A DNA stretch of 64,000 bases from an uncultured Paenibacillus sp. (GTDB lineage Bacteria > Bacillota > Bacilli > Paenibacillales > Paenibacillaceae), in contig CALAWP010000073.1 of NCBI GenBank assembly GCA_937895345.1, forward strand, positions 186,001-250,000, in the 5' to 3' direction. The translations under genes were made by a program, and so were the position numbers. The notes beneath the pieces are model-generated. The model was given only the letters and a program-made list of their open reading frames with translations. It was not told the DNA's origin and did no database searches. The number at the start of each line of letters is the position of its first letter. Positions within the stretch are counted from its first letter, which is position 1. Positions 32,892-41,208 of the stretch are shown here, piece after piece.

Positions 32892-33565
32892 TCGAAGTTC
32901 ATCAGATTACCAAGAACTATCAGTTGGGTAAAACCCGATTCGCCGCCTTGTCGGATATCAGTCTGACCATTCAGCGGGGAGAGATGGTGGCCATCCAGGG
33001 TCGCTTAGGCGCCGGCAAAACGACATTGTTCAACATATTGGGCTGCCTGGATACCTTTGACTCCGGAACGTATCGGTTGGACGGACGACAGGTTGACAAA
33101 ATGAAGGATGCCGAGCTGGCTGCCCTTCGCTGCCAAAAGATTGGTTTCGTCCTTCAGGAGTTCGCGTTGATCCATCAACAATCCGTACTTTTTAATGTCA
33201 TGCTGCCGCTTTTCTTTGACAAAATAGCTTATCGGACGATGAAAATGAGAGCGATGGAAGCGCTGGGCAAAGTCGGCATATCGGATTTGGCCCGGAACAA
33301 GGCCAACCAGCTGTCCGGCGGTCAGCGTCAGCGTGTGGCCATCGCTCGGGCTCTGGTTAATCAACCGGAGATCATTCTTGCCGATGAACCGACGGGAGCG
33401 CTGGATTCCAAAACCGCTGGTCAGATTATGCAATTACTATCTGAACTGAATCAACAAGGCATCACAATACTGCTCATTACCCATGACGATACGATGGCAG
33501 CCTACTGCCGGCGGAGGATTGTTCTTGAAGATGGCAAGGTGATTGACGATCAGCTTGTTCAATAA
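32888..33565 (+). CDS. ABC transporter ATP-binding protein (MacB/LolD type)
   Basis: 225 residues. Walker A is GRLGAGKTT, consistent with GxxGxGK[ST] but lacking the usual PSG of the LolD family; Q-loop VLQEFAL; signature LSGGQRQRVAIARA; Walker B IILADEPTGALD; H-loop THDD. It energises the two FtsX-type permeases upstream. It is the last gene of the island; a very long hairpin (33621-33695) separates it from the convergent mtnB. Confidence 0.93.
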   Translation: MIEVHQITKNYQLGKTRFAALSDISLTIQRGEMVAIQGRLGAGKTTLFNILGCLDTFDSGTYRLDGRQVDKMKDAELAALRCQKIGFVLQEFALIHQQSVLFNVMLPLFFDKIAYRTMKMRAMEALGKVGISDLARNKANQLSGGQRQRVAIARALVNQPEIILADEPTGALDSKTAGQIMQLLSELNQQGITILLITHDDTMAAYCRRRIVLEDGKVIDDQLVQ

Positions 33566-33620
33566 GGGAGCTGTCTGAATTCATATGCATTTTGATGTCG
33601 GGCAGCGGAATACAAACGAA

Positions 33621-33695
33621 CGGCCGCCGCAGCCGTTATTCGCCGTTTTTGTGCCATGCGTACAAAAAGCAGCGTAATAACAGCCGCTGCGGCCG
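33621..33695. terminator. long imperfect hairpin between the ABC island and mtnB
   Basis: The 20-base arm at 33621-33640 and the arm at 33676-33695 match at 17 of 20 positions, and an inner TTTTTGT/ACAAAAA pair caps the structure. Sited between convergent genes, it probably ends transcription from both sides, though there is no classical terminal T-run. Confidence 0.55.
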
Positions 33696-33715
33696 ATTTA
33701 TGATAGGAGGGAGGC

Positions 33716-34372
33716 TTACGCCTGCACGCCCCGCTTCAGCATTTCCCACCGGTACACGTATTCGAAAATAAACTCGAACGCTTCCAGATGGCGTTTTGCT
33801 TCGAAGGCGTTCGCGCCCCAGGCGTATATGCCGTGCTTGCGCAGCAGGATGCCCGGAATGCGCGCATCGAGCCGCTCCGTTACTTCGGGCACGATGGACG
33901 GAATATGGGCAAAGTTGGAGACGATCGGAATATCGATATGCGCCTCCTCGTCCCAAATGTTGAAGCCTTTAATCAGCTCGACGCCGTCGACCGGCACCGA
34001 TTTGCGATCCCAGAAATATTCCGAGATGACGTTGTTGAATACGGTATGGACGTGGAAAATGGCGCCGGCGCCCGTCAGACGGTAGATTTCGCAATGAATC
34101 AGCGTCTCGGCCGAGGGCTTCAGGCTGGTTGCCTCGCACGCTTTGCCGTCCTTGTCGACGAACAGGTAGTCCTCCGGCGTATGAACCGTCTTGTCCTTGC
34201 CGCTCGCCGTAACGGCAAAATGGAACTCGTCCGGCGCATAATCGCCGACGCGCACGGACATGTTGCCGCTCGTGCCCGGGAACCAGCCGCGGGAGGCGAA
34301 CAGCTCCTTGACGCCGCGCAGCTCCGCCAGCGCGCGCTGCTTGTCTTCCAGCGTTATCGATTGAAAGCTCAT
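33716..34372 (-). CDS. mtnB: methylthioribulose-1-phosphate dehydratase
   Basis: A 218-residue class II aldolase-fold zinc enzyme of the methionine salvage pathway. Motifs: WFPGTSGNMSVRV, SGKDK, SLKPSAETLIHCEIYR, and the zinc ligands in FHVHTVF plus a later His in RKHGIYAWG. It dehydrates MTRu-1-P to the diketo compound used by MtnW. Last gene of proB-proA-proC-mtnW-mtnX-mtnB, three bases after mtnX. Confidence 0.94.
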   Translation of the reverse strand: MSFQSITLEDKQRALAELRGVKELFASRGWFPGTSGNMSVRVGDYAPDEFHFAVTASGKDKTVHTPEDYLFVDKDGKACEATSLKPSAETLIHCEIYRLTGAGAIFHVHTVFNNVISEYFWDRKSVPVDGVELIKGFNIWDEEAHIDIPIVSNFAHIPSIVPEVTERLDARIPGILLRKHGIYAWGANAFEAKRHLEAFEFIFEYVYRWEMLKRGVQA

Positions 34373-34375
34373 CGT

Positions 34376-35056
34376 TTAAGCATCCTGCCTTTCATGGCGC
34401 ATCGCCGCAATAATGTCGTGAAACGTTTCGAATTCGGTATGGGCCAAGCCGAGCTCCCGGCACTTGGACGTCAAATGGGAGCGGGAGTAGACGACGTCCG
34501 CCAGCTTGGCGCCTTCAAAATCGGTGACGCTGTCGCCGATGATGATGCGCTCGTACTCGTCGGCCGGAAACCGGCGCATGATCGTCGTCTTGCACATGCC
34601 GCAATCGTTGGAGCAATGCCCGTCGCACGGATGAGGCCACACAATTTCGATCCGTTCGCCGCTGAAATCGGCGCTGTTGCAAAAAATATGATCGCGCGGA
34701 ATGCCGAACGGCTCCAGCAACGGGTAAACGAAAAAGTCGATGCCGCCGCTCGTCACGTAAAAGTCGATCCCTTCCTGCCGGCAGTAGGCGAGAAAATCGG
34801 CGAAGCCGTCGCGAATGCGGGCGTTGGAGACGCCGAAGTCAATGACTTCGCTCCGCAAGGAGGAAGGGAGGAGCCGGAACAGGCGACCGACGCCTTCTCT
34901 TACGGACAGCTTGGTGTCGATCGTCTGCTGCGCAATGTCCTCCCAGCCTTCAGGGTTGAAATGTTTAATGATCGCTACGATATTGTCGTTGACGGTAATG
35001 GTGCCGTCAAAATCGCAGAACACGATGCGTTTCTTCGTTGTTGCCGTCTCGTTCAT
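34376..35056 (-). CDS. mtnX: 2-hydroxy-3-keto-5-methylthiopentenyl-1-phosphate phosphatase
   Basis: A 226-residue HAD-family phosphatase. The nucleophile motif FCDFDGTITVND is at residues 13-24; YVTSGGIDFFV is motif II; IIIGDSVTDFEGAKLADVV is motif IV. A cysteine-rich stretch (PCDGHCSNDCGMCK), common in MtnX, may bind metal. It acts after MtnW. ATG 35056 overlaps the mtnW stop by four bases. Confidence 0.94.
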   Translation of the reverse strand: MNETATTKKRIVFCDFDGTITVNDNIVAIIKHFNPEGWEDIAQQTIDTKLSVREGVGRLFRLLPSSLRSEVIDFGVSNARIRDGFADFLAYCRQEGIDFYVTSGGIDFFVYPLLEPFGIPRDHIFCNSADFSGERIEIVWPHPCDGHCSNDCGMCKTTIMRRFPADEYERIIIGDSVTDFEGAKLADVVYSRSHLTSKCRELGLAHTEFETFHDIIAAMRHERQDA

Positions 35057-36285
35057 GCTTCTTTGATCCCCCATAAATGAATAGCTGCCTGCAGCGCTTC
35101 GTTGCCCGGCTGCGCGGCGGCTTCGGCAAGCGCCTTGCCGGCTTCGGCGGCGGCGATCGCCTGGCGGAACGCTTGTCCGCCGGCGGCCGTCCCCATCGGA
35201 TGGCCGTGAATGCCGCCGCCGGCGTTGACGACGACGTCTCGGCCGAAGTCCTTCAGGATGAGCGGTACCAGTCCGGGATGGATGCCGGCGGACGGCACCG
35301 GGAAGCTCGTCTTCATGCTGTGCATCGGCTGCAGCAGCGCGTCCTTGACGGCCATGTTTTCCGCTTTCGGCATGACGACGGAGCCGTATGGCGACGGGAA
35401 CAGGACAAGATCGGCCCCGGCGAGTCGCATCAGCTTGCCAAGCAGGAGGGAGGCCGAGATGCCGTAATGCGGCGACGGATAGATGGCGCCGGACATGGCC
35501 GGATGCGCCGCGATCGGAACGCCGATCGTCGGATCTTTGCTCAGCTCGTGCAGCACGTCGAAGCCATAAGCCAGCACGTTGAACAGCAGGGCGTTCGCCC
35601 CCGCCGCCACGGCCTTGCGCGCATTGGCGGCGAGCTGGGATGTCGGTCCCGTCAAATTGACGGCGTACAGCAGCTTTTGACCCGTCTGCTCCTGCGCCTT
35701 GCGAGCGGCGTCCATGCATGCTTCTACCCGTTTTTCAAGCGGCGTAAGCGGGTTTTCGAACAAAATCTCGTCGTCCTTGATCAAGTCGACGCCGCCGAGC
35801 GCCTGCTTGTAGAACTGGTCCTTCAAGTTCGCCAAATCGTGGCCGACGACGGATTTGAAAATGCTCATGAGCAGCGGCCGTTCCGGAACGCCCAGCAAAT
35901 CTCTTACGCCTTGCAAGCCGAAGCGCGGACCCGGAAACGCGGACGCGAACGCGTCCGATACGTCCAGGTCGAGCAGCTTGATGCGCCCGTCCATCGACAG
36001 CTTGCCGAAGACGGTAACGAGCAGGGCAGGGATGTCCCGGCTGAAATTGATATCGGGATAAGCGATGCGAATGTCGGCGTACCGTTCGCCGGGAGCCGCG
36101 CCGTCCGGTTCGTGAACCTCGACGGACAGCACTTTGCCCAGATGCTTTTCCATTTCGGCTTTTTTCGCTTCCGGCAGCTCCGTCCAGCTGCCGACGGTCA
36201 GGCCGACGGCGATCGACAGCGCTTTTTTGTGAAAATCCGCCTTATCGTCGTAAGTGCGATAGGTCGCGATGCATATTCCGTTCAT
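35053..36285 (-). CDS. mtnW: 2,3-diketo-5-methylthiopentyl-1-phosphate enolase (RuBisCO-like protein)
   Basis: A 410-residue form IV RuBisCO-like protein that catalyses the enolase step of methionine salvage, not CO2 fixation. FKSVVGHDL and QALGGVDLIKDDE contain the catalytic-site lysines (the second being the carbamylation site), and HPAMSGAI and VNAGGGIHGHPMG are conserved phosphate-site loops. The ATG at 36285 abuts the proC stop, so its Shine-Dalgarno is inside proC. It is the junction between the proline and methionine-salvage halves of the operon. Confidence 0.95.
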   Translation of the reverse strand: MNGICIATYRTYDDKADFHKKALSIAVGLTVGSWTELPEAKKAEMEKHLGKVLSVEVHEPDGAAPGERYADIRIAYPDINFSRDIPALLVTVFGKLSMDGRIKLLDLDVSDAFASAFPGPRFGLQGVRDLLGVPERPLLMSIFKSVVGHDLANLKDQFYKQALGGVDLIKDDEILFENPLTPLEKRVEACMDAARKAQEQTGQKLLYAVNLTGPTSQLAANARKAVAAGANALLFNVLAYGFDVLHELSKDPTIGVPIAAHPAMSGAIYPSPHYGISASLLLGKLMRLAGADLVLFPSPYGSVVMPKAENMAVKDALLQPMHSMKTSFPVPSAGIHPGLVPLILKDFGRDVVVNAGGGIHGHPMGTAAGGQAFRQAIAAAEAGKALAEAAAQPGNEALQAAIHLWGIKEA

Positions 36286-37143
36286 TTACGAAATGCTCCT
36301 TTCAATATCGGCTCCGATTTCCGCCGCCCGTTCGGCGCAGCGGCGAATCGCTTGCACGAAGACCGGCTGAAGACCGCCTTCGGCCATCGTTTCGATGGCG
36401 GCTTGGGTCGTTCCGTTCGGCGACGTCACCTTGCGGCGAAGCTCCTCCGGCTCTTCGCCGGTCGACCGCACCATCTCCGCCGCTCCGAGCACGGTCTGCA
36501 CGACCAGCTCCCGGGCGGCGCCGCGCTCCATGCCGAGCTCTCCGGCCGCTTGAAGCATCGCTTCCATCACATAATAAATATAGGCCGGGCCGCTGCCGGA
36601 AATGGCGTTCACGGCCAGCTGCAGCGGCTCCTCGACGACGGCGTTGATGCCGATGGCGCTGAACAGCGCTTCGGTGACGGCGCGCTGTTCAGCGGTTACC
36701 GAAGCGGAATAGGTGATGCCGGTGACGCCGAGGCCGATCGTGCTGGACGTGTTCGGCATTGTGCGGACGATCGGCCGCACGCCGAGCAGCTTCTCCATCG
36801 CGCCGATCGACAAGCCGGCGATGACGGAGATGACCAGCTGGCCGGGGGAGAGGTGCGGCTTCAGCGCCGCAAGCGCCGCCGCCGCGTCCTTCGGCTTCAT
36901 GGCGAGAAAGACGATATCCGCTTCGGCCAAGTAAGCTTCCGCGGAGCCGCCTTGCAGCACCGTCCGCACGCCGTAACGCTCGTGCAGCTCGTTCAGCCGT
37001 TCCGCATTGCCGCGGTTTAGCATCGACACCTGCTCCGGCAGCACCAGCTTCCGTTCCACGATGCCCCGGGCGATCGCTTCGGCCATGGAGCCCGCTCCGT
37101 AAAAACAAATATTGATGCCGGACAAGCCGTTATTCTCATTCAT
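36286..37143 (-). CDS. proC: pyrroline-5-carboxylate reductase
   Basis: A 285-residue NAD(P)H-dependent enzyme for the last step of proline synthesis. The Rossmann motif is ICFYGAGSMAEAIARG; PNTSSTIGLGVTG and ISGSGPAYIYYVMEAM are the family signature. GGAGGT lies 9 bases before ATG 37143; a GTG at 37146 is equally in frame. Third gene after the proline T-box, 26 bases behind proA. Confidence 0.95.
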   Translation of the reverse strand: MNENNGLSGINICFYGAGSMAEAIARGIVERKLVLPEQVSMLNRGNAERLNELHERYGVRTVLQGGSAEAYLAEADIVFLAMKPKDAAAALAALKPHLSPGQLVISVIAGLSIGAMEKLLGVRPIVRTMPNTSSTIGLGVTGITYSASVTAEQRAVTEALFSAIGINAVVEEPLQLAVNAISGSGPAYIYYVMEAMLQAAGELGMERGAARELVVQTVLGAAEMVRSTGEEPEELRRKVTSPNGTTQAAIETMAEGGLQPVFVQAIRRCAERAAEIGADIERSIS

Positions 37144-37169
37144 CACTCGTTGACCTCCACAAGATAAGA

Positions 37170-38420
37170 CTATTGCCTGATTTGTCCGCTGCCGTAAATC
37201 CGGTATTTCGTCGACGTCAAGGCGGGCAAGCCCATCGGTCCGCGCGCGTGCAGCTTCTGCGTGCTGATGCCGATTTCCGCGCCGAAGCCGAATTCGAAGC
37301 CGTCCGTAAACCTCGTCGATGCGTTATGGTAGACGGCGGCTGCGTCGACCTCCTGCAGAAACCGCGCGGCGGCCGCTTCGTCTTCGGTTACGATGCATTC
37401 GGAATGTTTGGTTCCGAACTTGCGGATATGGTCCAGCGCCTCGTCTAAGCCGTCCACAATCCGGATATTCAAAATATAGTCGTTGTATTCCGTCGCATAA
37501 TCTTCGTCCGTAGCGGAAGCAACGCCGGCAAGCAGCTCCGCCGTGCGCGCGCAGCCTCTCAGCTCGACGCCGGCTTCCCGCAGCGGCTGCGCCAGAAGCT
37601 CCAGCCCGCGCTTCGCAAAGCCTTCATGCACGAGCAACGTTTCCATAGAGTTGCAAACGGAAGGACGCTGCACCTTGGCGTTGTGCGCAATCGCCGCGGC
37701 CATGGCGGGATCGGCGCTTTCGTCGACGTACGTATGGCAAATGCCGGCGCCCGTCTCGATGACCGGCACCGTCGCGTTCTCGACGACGTTCCGGATGAGC
37801 GAAGCGCCGCCCCGCGGAATGATGACGTCCAGCAGCCCGTTCAGCCTCAGCATTTCGTTGACGGAGGAACGGTCGGAGCTTTCGATGAGCTGAAGCGCAT
37901 CGGCCGGCAAACCGGCTTCCGTCAGCGCGCCGCGCATAATTTCGATCAGCTTCCGGTTCGATTCGAGCGCCGCGGAGCCGCCGCGAAGGACGACGCAGTT
38001 GCCCGTCTTCAGGCAAAGTCCCGCCGCGTCGACCGTGACGTTCGGACGGGATTCGTAGATCATGCCGATAACGCCGAGCGGAACCCGGATTTTCTCGACC
38101 TTCAGCCCGTTCGGCCGGTCGAAGCGCTCCAGCGTTTCGCCGACGGGATCGGGCAGCTCGACGACTTGCCGGAGTCCTTCGGCGATGCCGGTTATCCGGT
38201 CCTCGTTCAATGCGAGCCGGTCGAGCAGGGAAGGGCTGGTGCCGTTAGCCCGGCCTCGTTCCAGATCGACGGCGTTGGCCGCGATCACTTCATCCCGGCG
38301 CTTGACGATCGCGTCGGCCATTGCCAGCAGCGCCCGGTTTTTCAGCTCAGTCGTCAATCGGTTCATGACGGCGGCGGCCTCCTGGGCCAGCGCCGCTTTT
38401 TGCCTCACTTCACTTATCAT
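37170..38420 (-). CDS. proA: glutamate-5-semialdehyde dehydrogenase (gamma-glutamyl phosphate reductase)
   Basis: A 416-residue ALDH-fold enzyme, second step of proline synthesis. Visible motifs: VPLGVIGMIYESRPNVTVDAAGLCLKTGN, PRGGASLIR, and QRPSVCNSMETLLVH with the catalytic cysteine (about residue 255). Lies 18 bases after proB. Confidence 0.96.
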   Translation of the reverse strand: MISEVRQKAALAQEAAAVMNRLTTELKNRALLAMADAIVKRRDEVIAANAVDLERGRANGTSPSLLDRLALNEDRITGIAEGLRQVVELPDPVGETLERFDRPNGLKVEKIRVPLGVIGMIYESRPNVTVDAAGLCLKTGNCVVLRGGSAALESNRKLIEIMRGALTEAGLPADALQLIESSDRSSVNEMLRLNGLLDVIIPRGGASLIRNVVENATVPVIETGAGICHTYVDESADPAMAAAIAHNAKVQRPSVCNSMETLLVHEGFAKRGLELLAQPLREAGVELRGCARTAELLAGVASATDEDYATEYNDYILNIRIVDGLDEALDHIRKFGTKHSECIVTEDEAAAARFLQEVDAAAVYHNASTRFTDGFEFGFGAEIGISTQKLHARGPMGLPALTSTKYRIYGSGQIRQ

Positions 38421-38438
38421 GCTTGATCGCCTCCCGTT

Positions 38439-39545
38439 TCATTTCAACGTAATCCATTCGTCCCGGTGAATGACTTCGATCCGCGACACTTCAATCCTTC
38501 TCGACACTTCTTCCGACGACAGGCCGGCCGCCGCCTGCAGCTGCCAGGCGGCGTAATTGACGACGCCCCGGCCGAGCACATCGCCGCCGGCCGCCGTCAC
38601 TTCCACGACGTCGCCGGGGTGGAAGTCGCCTTCGACCGCCGTTACGCCGGCGGGCAGAAGACTTTTGCCTCCCGAAAGCAGCGCGTCGGCGGCTCCGCCG
38701 TCGACTTCGATCCGGCCGCTCGGCACGGAGTGGAAGCCGAGCCATTGCTTCTTCATCGGCAAGCTGTGCAGCTTCGTATCGAAATAAGTGCCTCTTCCGC
38801 TGCCCTCGGCCGCTTGCCGGAGCTCGCCTTCATGCTGCACCTTGCCGACGAACGCCCGGACGCCGCCCCGCATGGCGATGCGGGCCGCTTCGATCTTGGA
38901 GCGCATGCCGCCGGTGCCGACGGCCGAACCCGCGCCGCCGGCGATGCGCAGCAGCTCTTCGGAGATTTGGTCGACGCGCTCGATCTTGACCGCTTGCGGA
39001 TTTTTGCGGGGATCCTCCGTATACAGCCCGTCCATGTCCGTAATAATGATGAGCTTCGCCGCCTTTGTCATGGCCGCCACAAGCGCCGACAAATTGTCGT
39101 TGTCCCCGAATTTGAGCACCAGTTCATCCGTCGCCACGGTGTCGTTTTCGTTAATGATCGGCACGATCCGCTGCTTGAGCAGCTCTTCCAGCGTCATTAA
39201 GGCGTTGCCGATTCTGCGCCGATTCGAAAAATCGGCCCTGGTCAGCAAAATTTGCGCGGCGACGATGCCGTAACGGCTCAGCGCCTCCTGGTAGGCCTGC
39301 ATGAGCAGCGCCTGGCCGACGGCCGCCGCCGCCTGCTTCTCGTGAACGGCCTTCGGCTTGGAAGGGTAGCCGATTTGCCGGAAGCCGGCCGCAACCGCTC
39401 CCGACGTCACCAGCATCACGTGATCTCCGCGGGCGTGAAGAGAAGCGAGCTCGGAAGCAAAAAAAGCGATCCGTTCCCGGTTCAAGCCGCCTTCCTCGGA
39501 CGTGAGCGAGCTGCTCCCAATTTTCACTACAATACGTTCCGACAT
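38439..39545 (-). CDS. proB: glutamate 5-kinase
   Basis: 368 residues: amino-acid-kinase domain (VVKIGSSSLTSEEGGLN; VTSGAVAAGFRQIGY; NENDTVATDEL.FGDND) plus a C-terminal PUA domain from about 275. It phosphorylates glutamate and is normally inhibited by proline. The start at 39545 is supported by AGGTGGGATGG upstream; the frame remains open into the T-box leader but that part is not coding. First gene of the six-gene operon. Confidence 0.96.
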   Translation of the reverse strand: MSERIVVKIGSSSLTSEEGGLNRERIAFFASELASLHARGDHVMLVTSGAVAAGFRQIGYPSKPKAVHEKQAAAAVGQALLMQAYQEALSRYGIVAAQILLTRADFSNRRRIGNALMTLEELLKQRIVPIINENDTVATDELVLKFGDNDNLSALVAAMTKAAKLIIITDMDGLYTEDPRKNPQAVKIERVDQISEELLRIAGGAGSAVGTGGMRSKIEAARIAMRGGVRAFVGKVQHEGELRQAAEGSGRGTYFDTKLHSLPMKKQWLGFHSVPSGRIEVDGGAADALLSGGKSLLPAGVTAVEGDFHPGDVVEVTAAGGDVLGRGVVNYAAWQLQAAAGLSSEEVSRRIEVSRIEVIHRDEWITLK

Positions 39546-39591
39546 GTTCCATCCCACCTGTGTTCGTTCGAACTTGATTTCCGGATAAACC

Positions 39592-39625
39592 AAAAAGGAC
39601 TTCCATCCGTAAAGGACGAAAGTCC
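39592..39625 (-). terminator. T-box-controlled terminator before proB
   Basis: On the minus strand GGACTTTC (39625-39618) pairs with GGAAGTCC (39604-39597), followed by five T. The left arm follows the T-box sequence closely, so the antiterminator and terminator are mutually exclusive. Confidence 0.8.
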
Positions 39626-39859
39626 GAAGCTTCCGCGGTACCACCTTTATTGACGGGCGCTCGATCGCGTTGCCCATCCGACTTGAGCCCTGTAACAGAA
39701 GGCGCTGTCCGGTCTTATGCCGGCCGTTCGGGGATAGGTTTCAGCTGGCGGCTCAATCGGTAAATTCTCGCAGCCTATGGAATTTACTCTCTGCGCGCGG
39801 CCCGTCCTGCTTACTGGTCCCGTCGTCACGTTTGATGCGTATTTAGTTCGATAATGAAT
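39592..39859 (-). promoter_or_regulatory. T-box riboswitch, proline specifier, for proBAC-mtnWXB
   Basis: Read on the minus strand, all T-box landmarks are present: AGTA in the specifier loop, AGAGAG bulge, a perfect GTAAATTC/GAATTTAC stem capped by a GGCTGCGA loop, GAAACCTA with specifier CCT (39738-39736; proline) followed by A, and the T-box GGTGGTACCGCGG (39645-39633). A terminator hairpin follows. Uncharged tRNA-Pro would stabilise the antiterminator and allow transcription of proB and everything downstream. Confidence 0.92.
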
Positions 39860-39865
39860 GCATTA

Positions 39866-39894
39866 AGCATATCACGTTCCGAAACGGCTGTAAA
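39866..39894 (-). promoter_or_regulatory. promoter of the T-box operon
   Basis: On the minus strand TTTACA (39894-39889), a 17-base spacer ending in TGA, and TATGCT (39871-39866): an extended -10 arrangement. The start would be near 39859, about 30 bases before Stem I. Confidence 0.55.
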
Positions 39895-39927
39895 GAAACG
39901 CCAGGCCCGCATTTGTGCGGCGTTTGC

Positions 39928-41124
39928 CTATTTGAACAAACCCAGCCGGCCGATGCGAAGCGCCGCTTCCCGCAGCCGGTCTTCTTCGGCCAGCAAGCCC
40001 AGCCGGACATACCCTTCGCCATGCGCGCCAAATCCGACGCCCGGGGCGACGACGACATCGGCTTCCCGCAGCGCCAGGTCGGCGAACGATTCGGAAGTAA
40101 AGCCTTCGGGCACCGGCAGCCAACAAAAAAACGATCCGCCCGGCTTCGCCGCTTTCCAGCCGATCTGCTCCAGCGCTTCAAATAACGCGTCGCGTCTGCG
40201 CGCGTAAGCGCCGACCAGCTCCGTCACGCATTGCTGCGATCCGGTCAGCGCTTCGGCCGCCGCTTCCTGAATGCCGCCGAACAGGCTGCAGTAATAATGA
40301 TCCTGGATCAAGTTGATCAGCCTAATAATTTCACGGTTGCCGAGCGCGAAGCCGACTCTCCAGCCGGCCATATTGTAGGTCTTGGACAAGGTGTAAAATT
40401 CGACGCCGACTTCCTTGGCGCCCGGCGTTTGAAGAAAGCTGGCGGGACGGACCCCGTCGAAGCCGATCGCTCCGTAGGCAAAGTCGCTGGCGGCGACGAT
40501 GCCGTTGGCGGCGGCGAACTCGACCGCCTTGGCATAAAAGGCCGAGTCGGCGACCGCGCCGGTCGGATTGTTCGGATAATTCATAAACATAAGCTTGGCC
40601 CGACGCGCCGTGTCCTTGTCGACGGCATCGAAATCCGGCAAATAACCGTTGTCCTCCGTCAACGGCATAAAGCGCATTTCGGCTCCCGCCAGCGCAACGC
40701 CCGACCAATAATCGGGGTAACCCGGATCGGGTACGAGGCAGACGTCGCCCGGATTGAGCAGGCACTGGCTGATTTCGACGAGGCCCGTTTTGCCGCCGAA
40801 CAGTATGGCGACCTCGCTGCCGGGGTCGAGGTCGACGCCGTAATCTTCTTTGTACCGCTGCGCGACGGCTTCCTTCAGGAATGCATAGCCGCTGAACGGA
40901 GGATACTTGTGGTATTGCGGGTTGGGGGCCGACTCTTGCAGCTTCGCAACGATATGGGCCGGCGTCGGCCGGTCGGGATTGCCTTGTCCCAAATTAATGA
41001 CGTCGCGCCCCTTGGCGATTTGCGCGTTGGCTTTGCCCACCAGCGCGGCAAAAAATTGCGTCGGGAGCCCTTTCATCCGCTGCGCCGGCTCGATAAAACG
41101 ATGTTGGTCCGTCGTGATAGTCAT
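39928..41124 (-). CDS. mtnE: PLP-dependent aminotransferase of methionine salvage (MtnE/YkrV type)
   Basis: A 398-residue fold-type I aminotransferase. The residues from RMKGLPTQFFAALV and DVINLGQGNPDRPTP onward closely resemble Bacillus MtnE, which transaminates ketomethylthiobutyrate to methionine. YTLSKTYNMAGWRVGFA has the PLP lysine. Adjacent mtnU and the mtnWXB genes support this over a generic AspB/DapL role, which remains the alternative. ATG 41124 is used with GGCGGAG upstream. It ends about 70 bases before the divergently oriented... T-box promoter region, so it is a separate minus-strand unit upstream of the pro operon. Confidence 0.85.
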   Translation of the reverse strand: MTITTDQHRFIEPAQRMKGLPTQFFAALVGKANAQIAKGRDVINLGQGNPDRPTPAHIVAKLQESAPNPQYHKYPPFSGYAFLKEAVAQRYKEDYGVDLDPGSEVAILFGGKTGLVEISQCLLNPGDVCLVPDPGYPDYWSGVALAGAEMRFMPLTEDNGYLPDFDAVDKDTARRAKLMFMNYPNNPTGAVADSAFYAKAVEFAAANGIVAASDFAYGAIGFDGVRPASFLQTPGAKEVGVEFYTLSKTYNMAGWRVGFALGNREIIRLINLIQDHYYCSLFGGIQEAAAEALTGSQQCVTELVGAYARRRDALFEALEQIGWKAAKPGGSFFCWLPVPEGFTSESFADLALREADVVVAPGVGFGAHGEGYVRLGLLAEEDRLREAALRIGRLGLFK

Positions 41125-41208
41125 TCTATTCACACTCCGCCTTAGATGTCTGCTGTCGCATGTATAATAGAAATAATTTAGCACGAACGGGCGGAGAAAT
41201 GAAGCGAA

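Noticed and set aside
33788..37020. Long plus-strand frames opposite mtnB to proC.
   Set aside because: Shadows of the minus-strand operon: the sense genes are recognised enzymes and the plus-strand translations have no motif.
38439..39677. Open frame extending proB 44 codons upstream.
   Set aside because: The extension runs through the T-box terminator and antiterminator; the ribosome-binding site and homology place the start at 39545.
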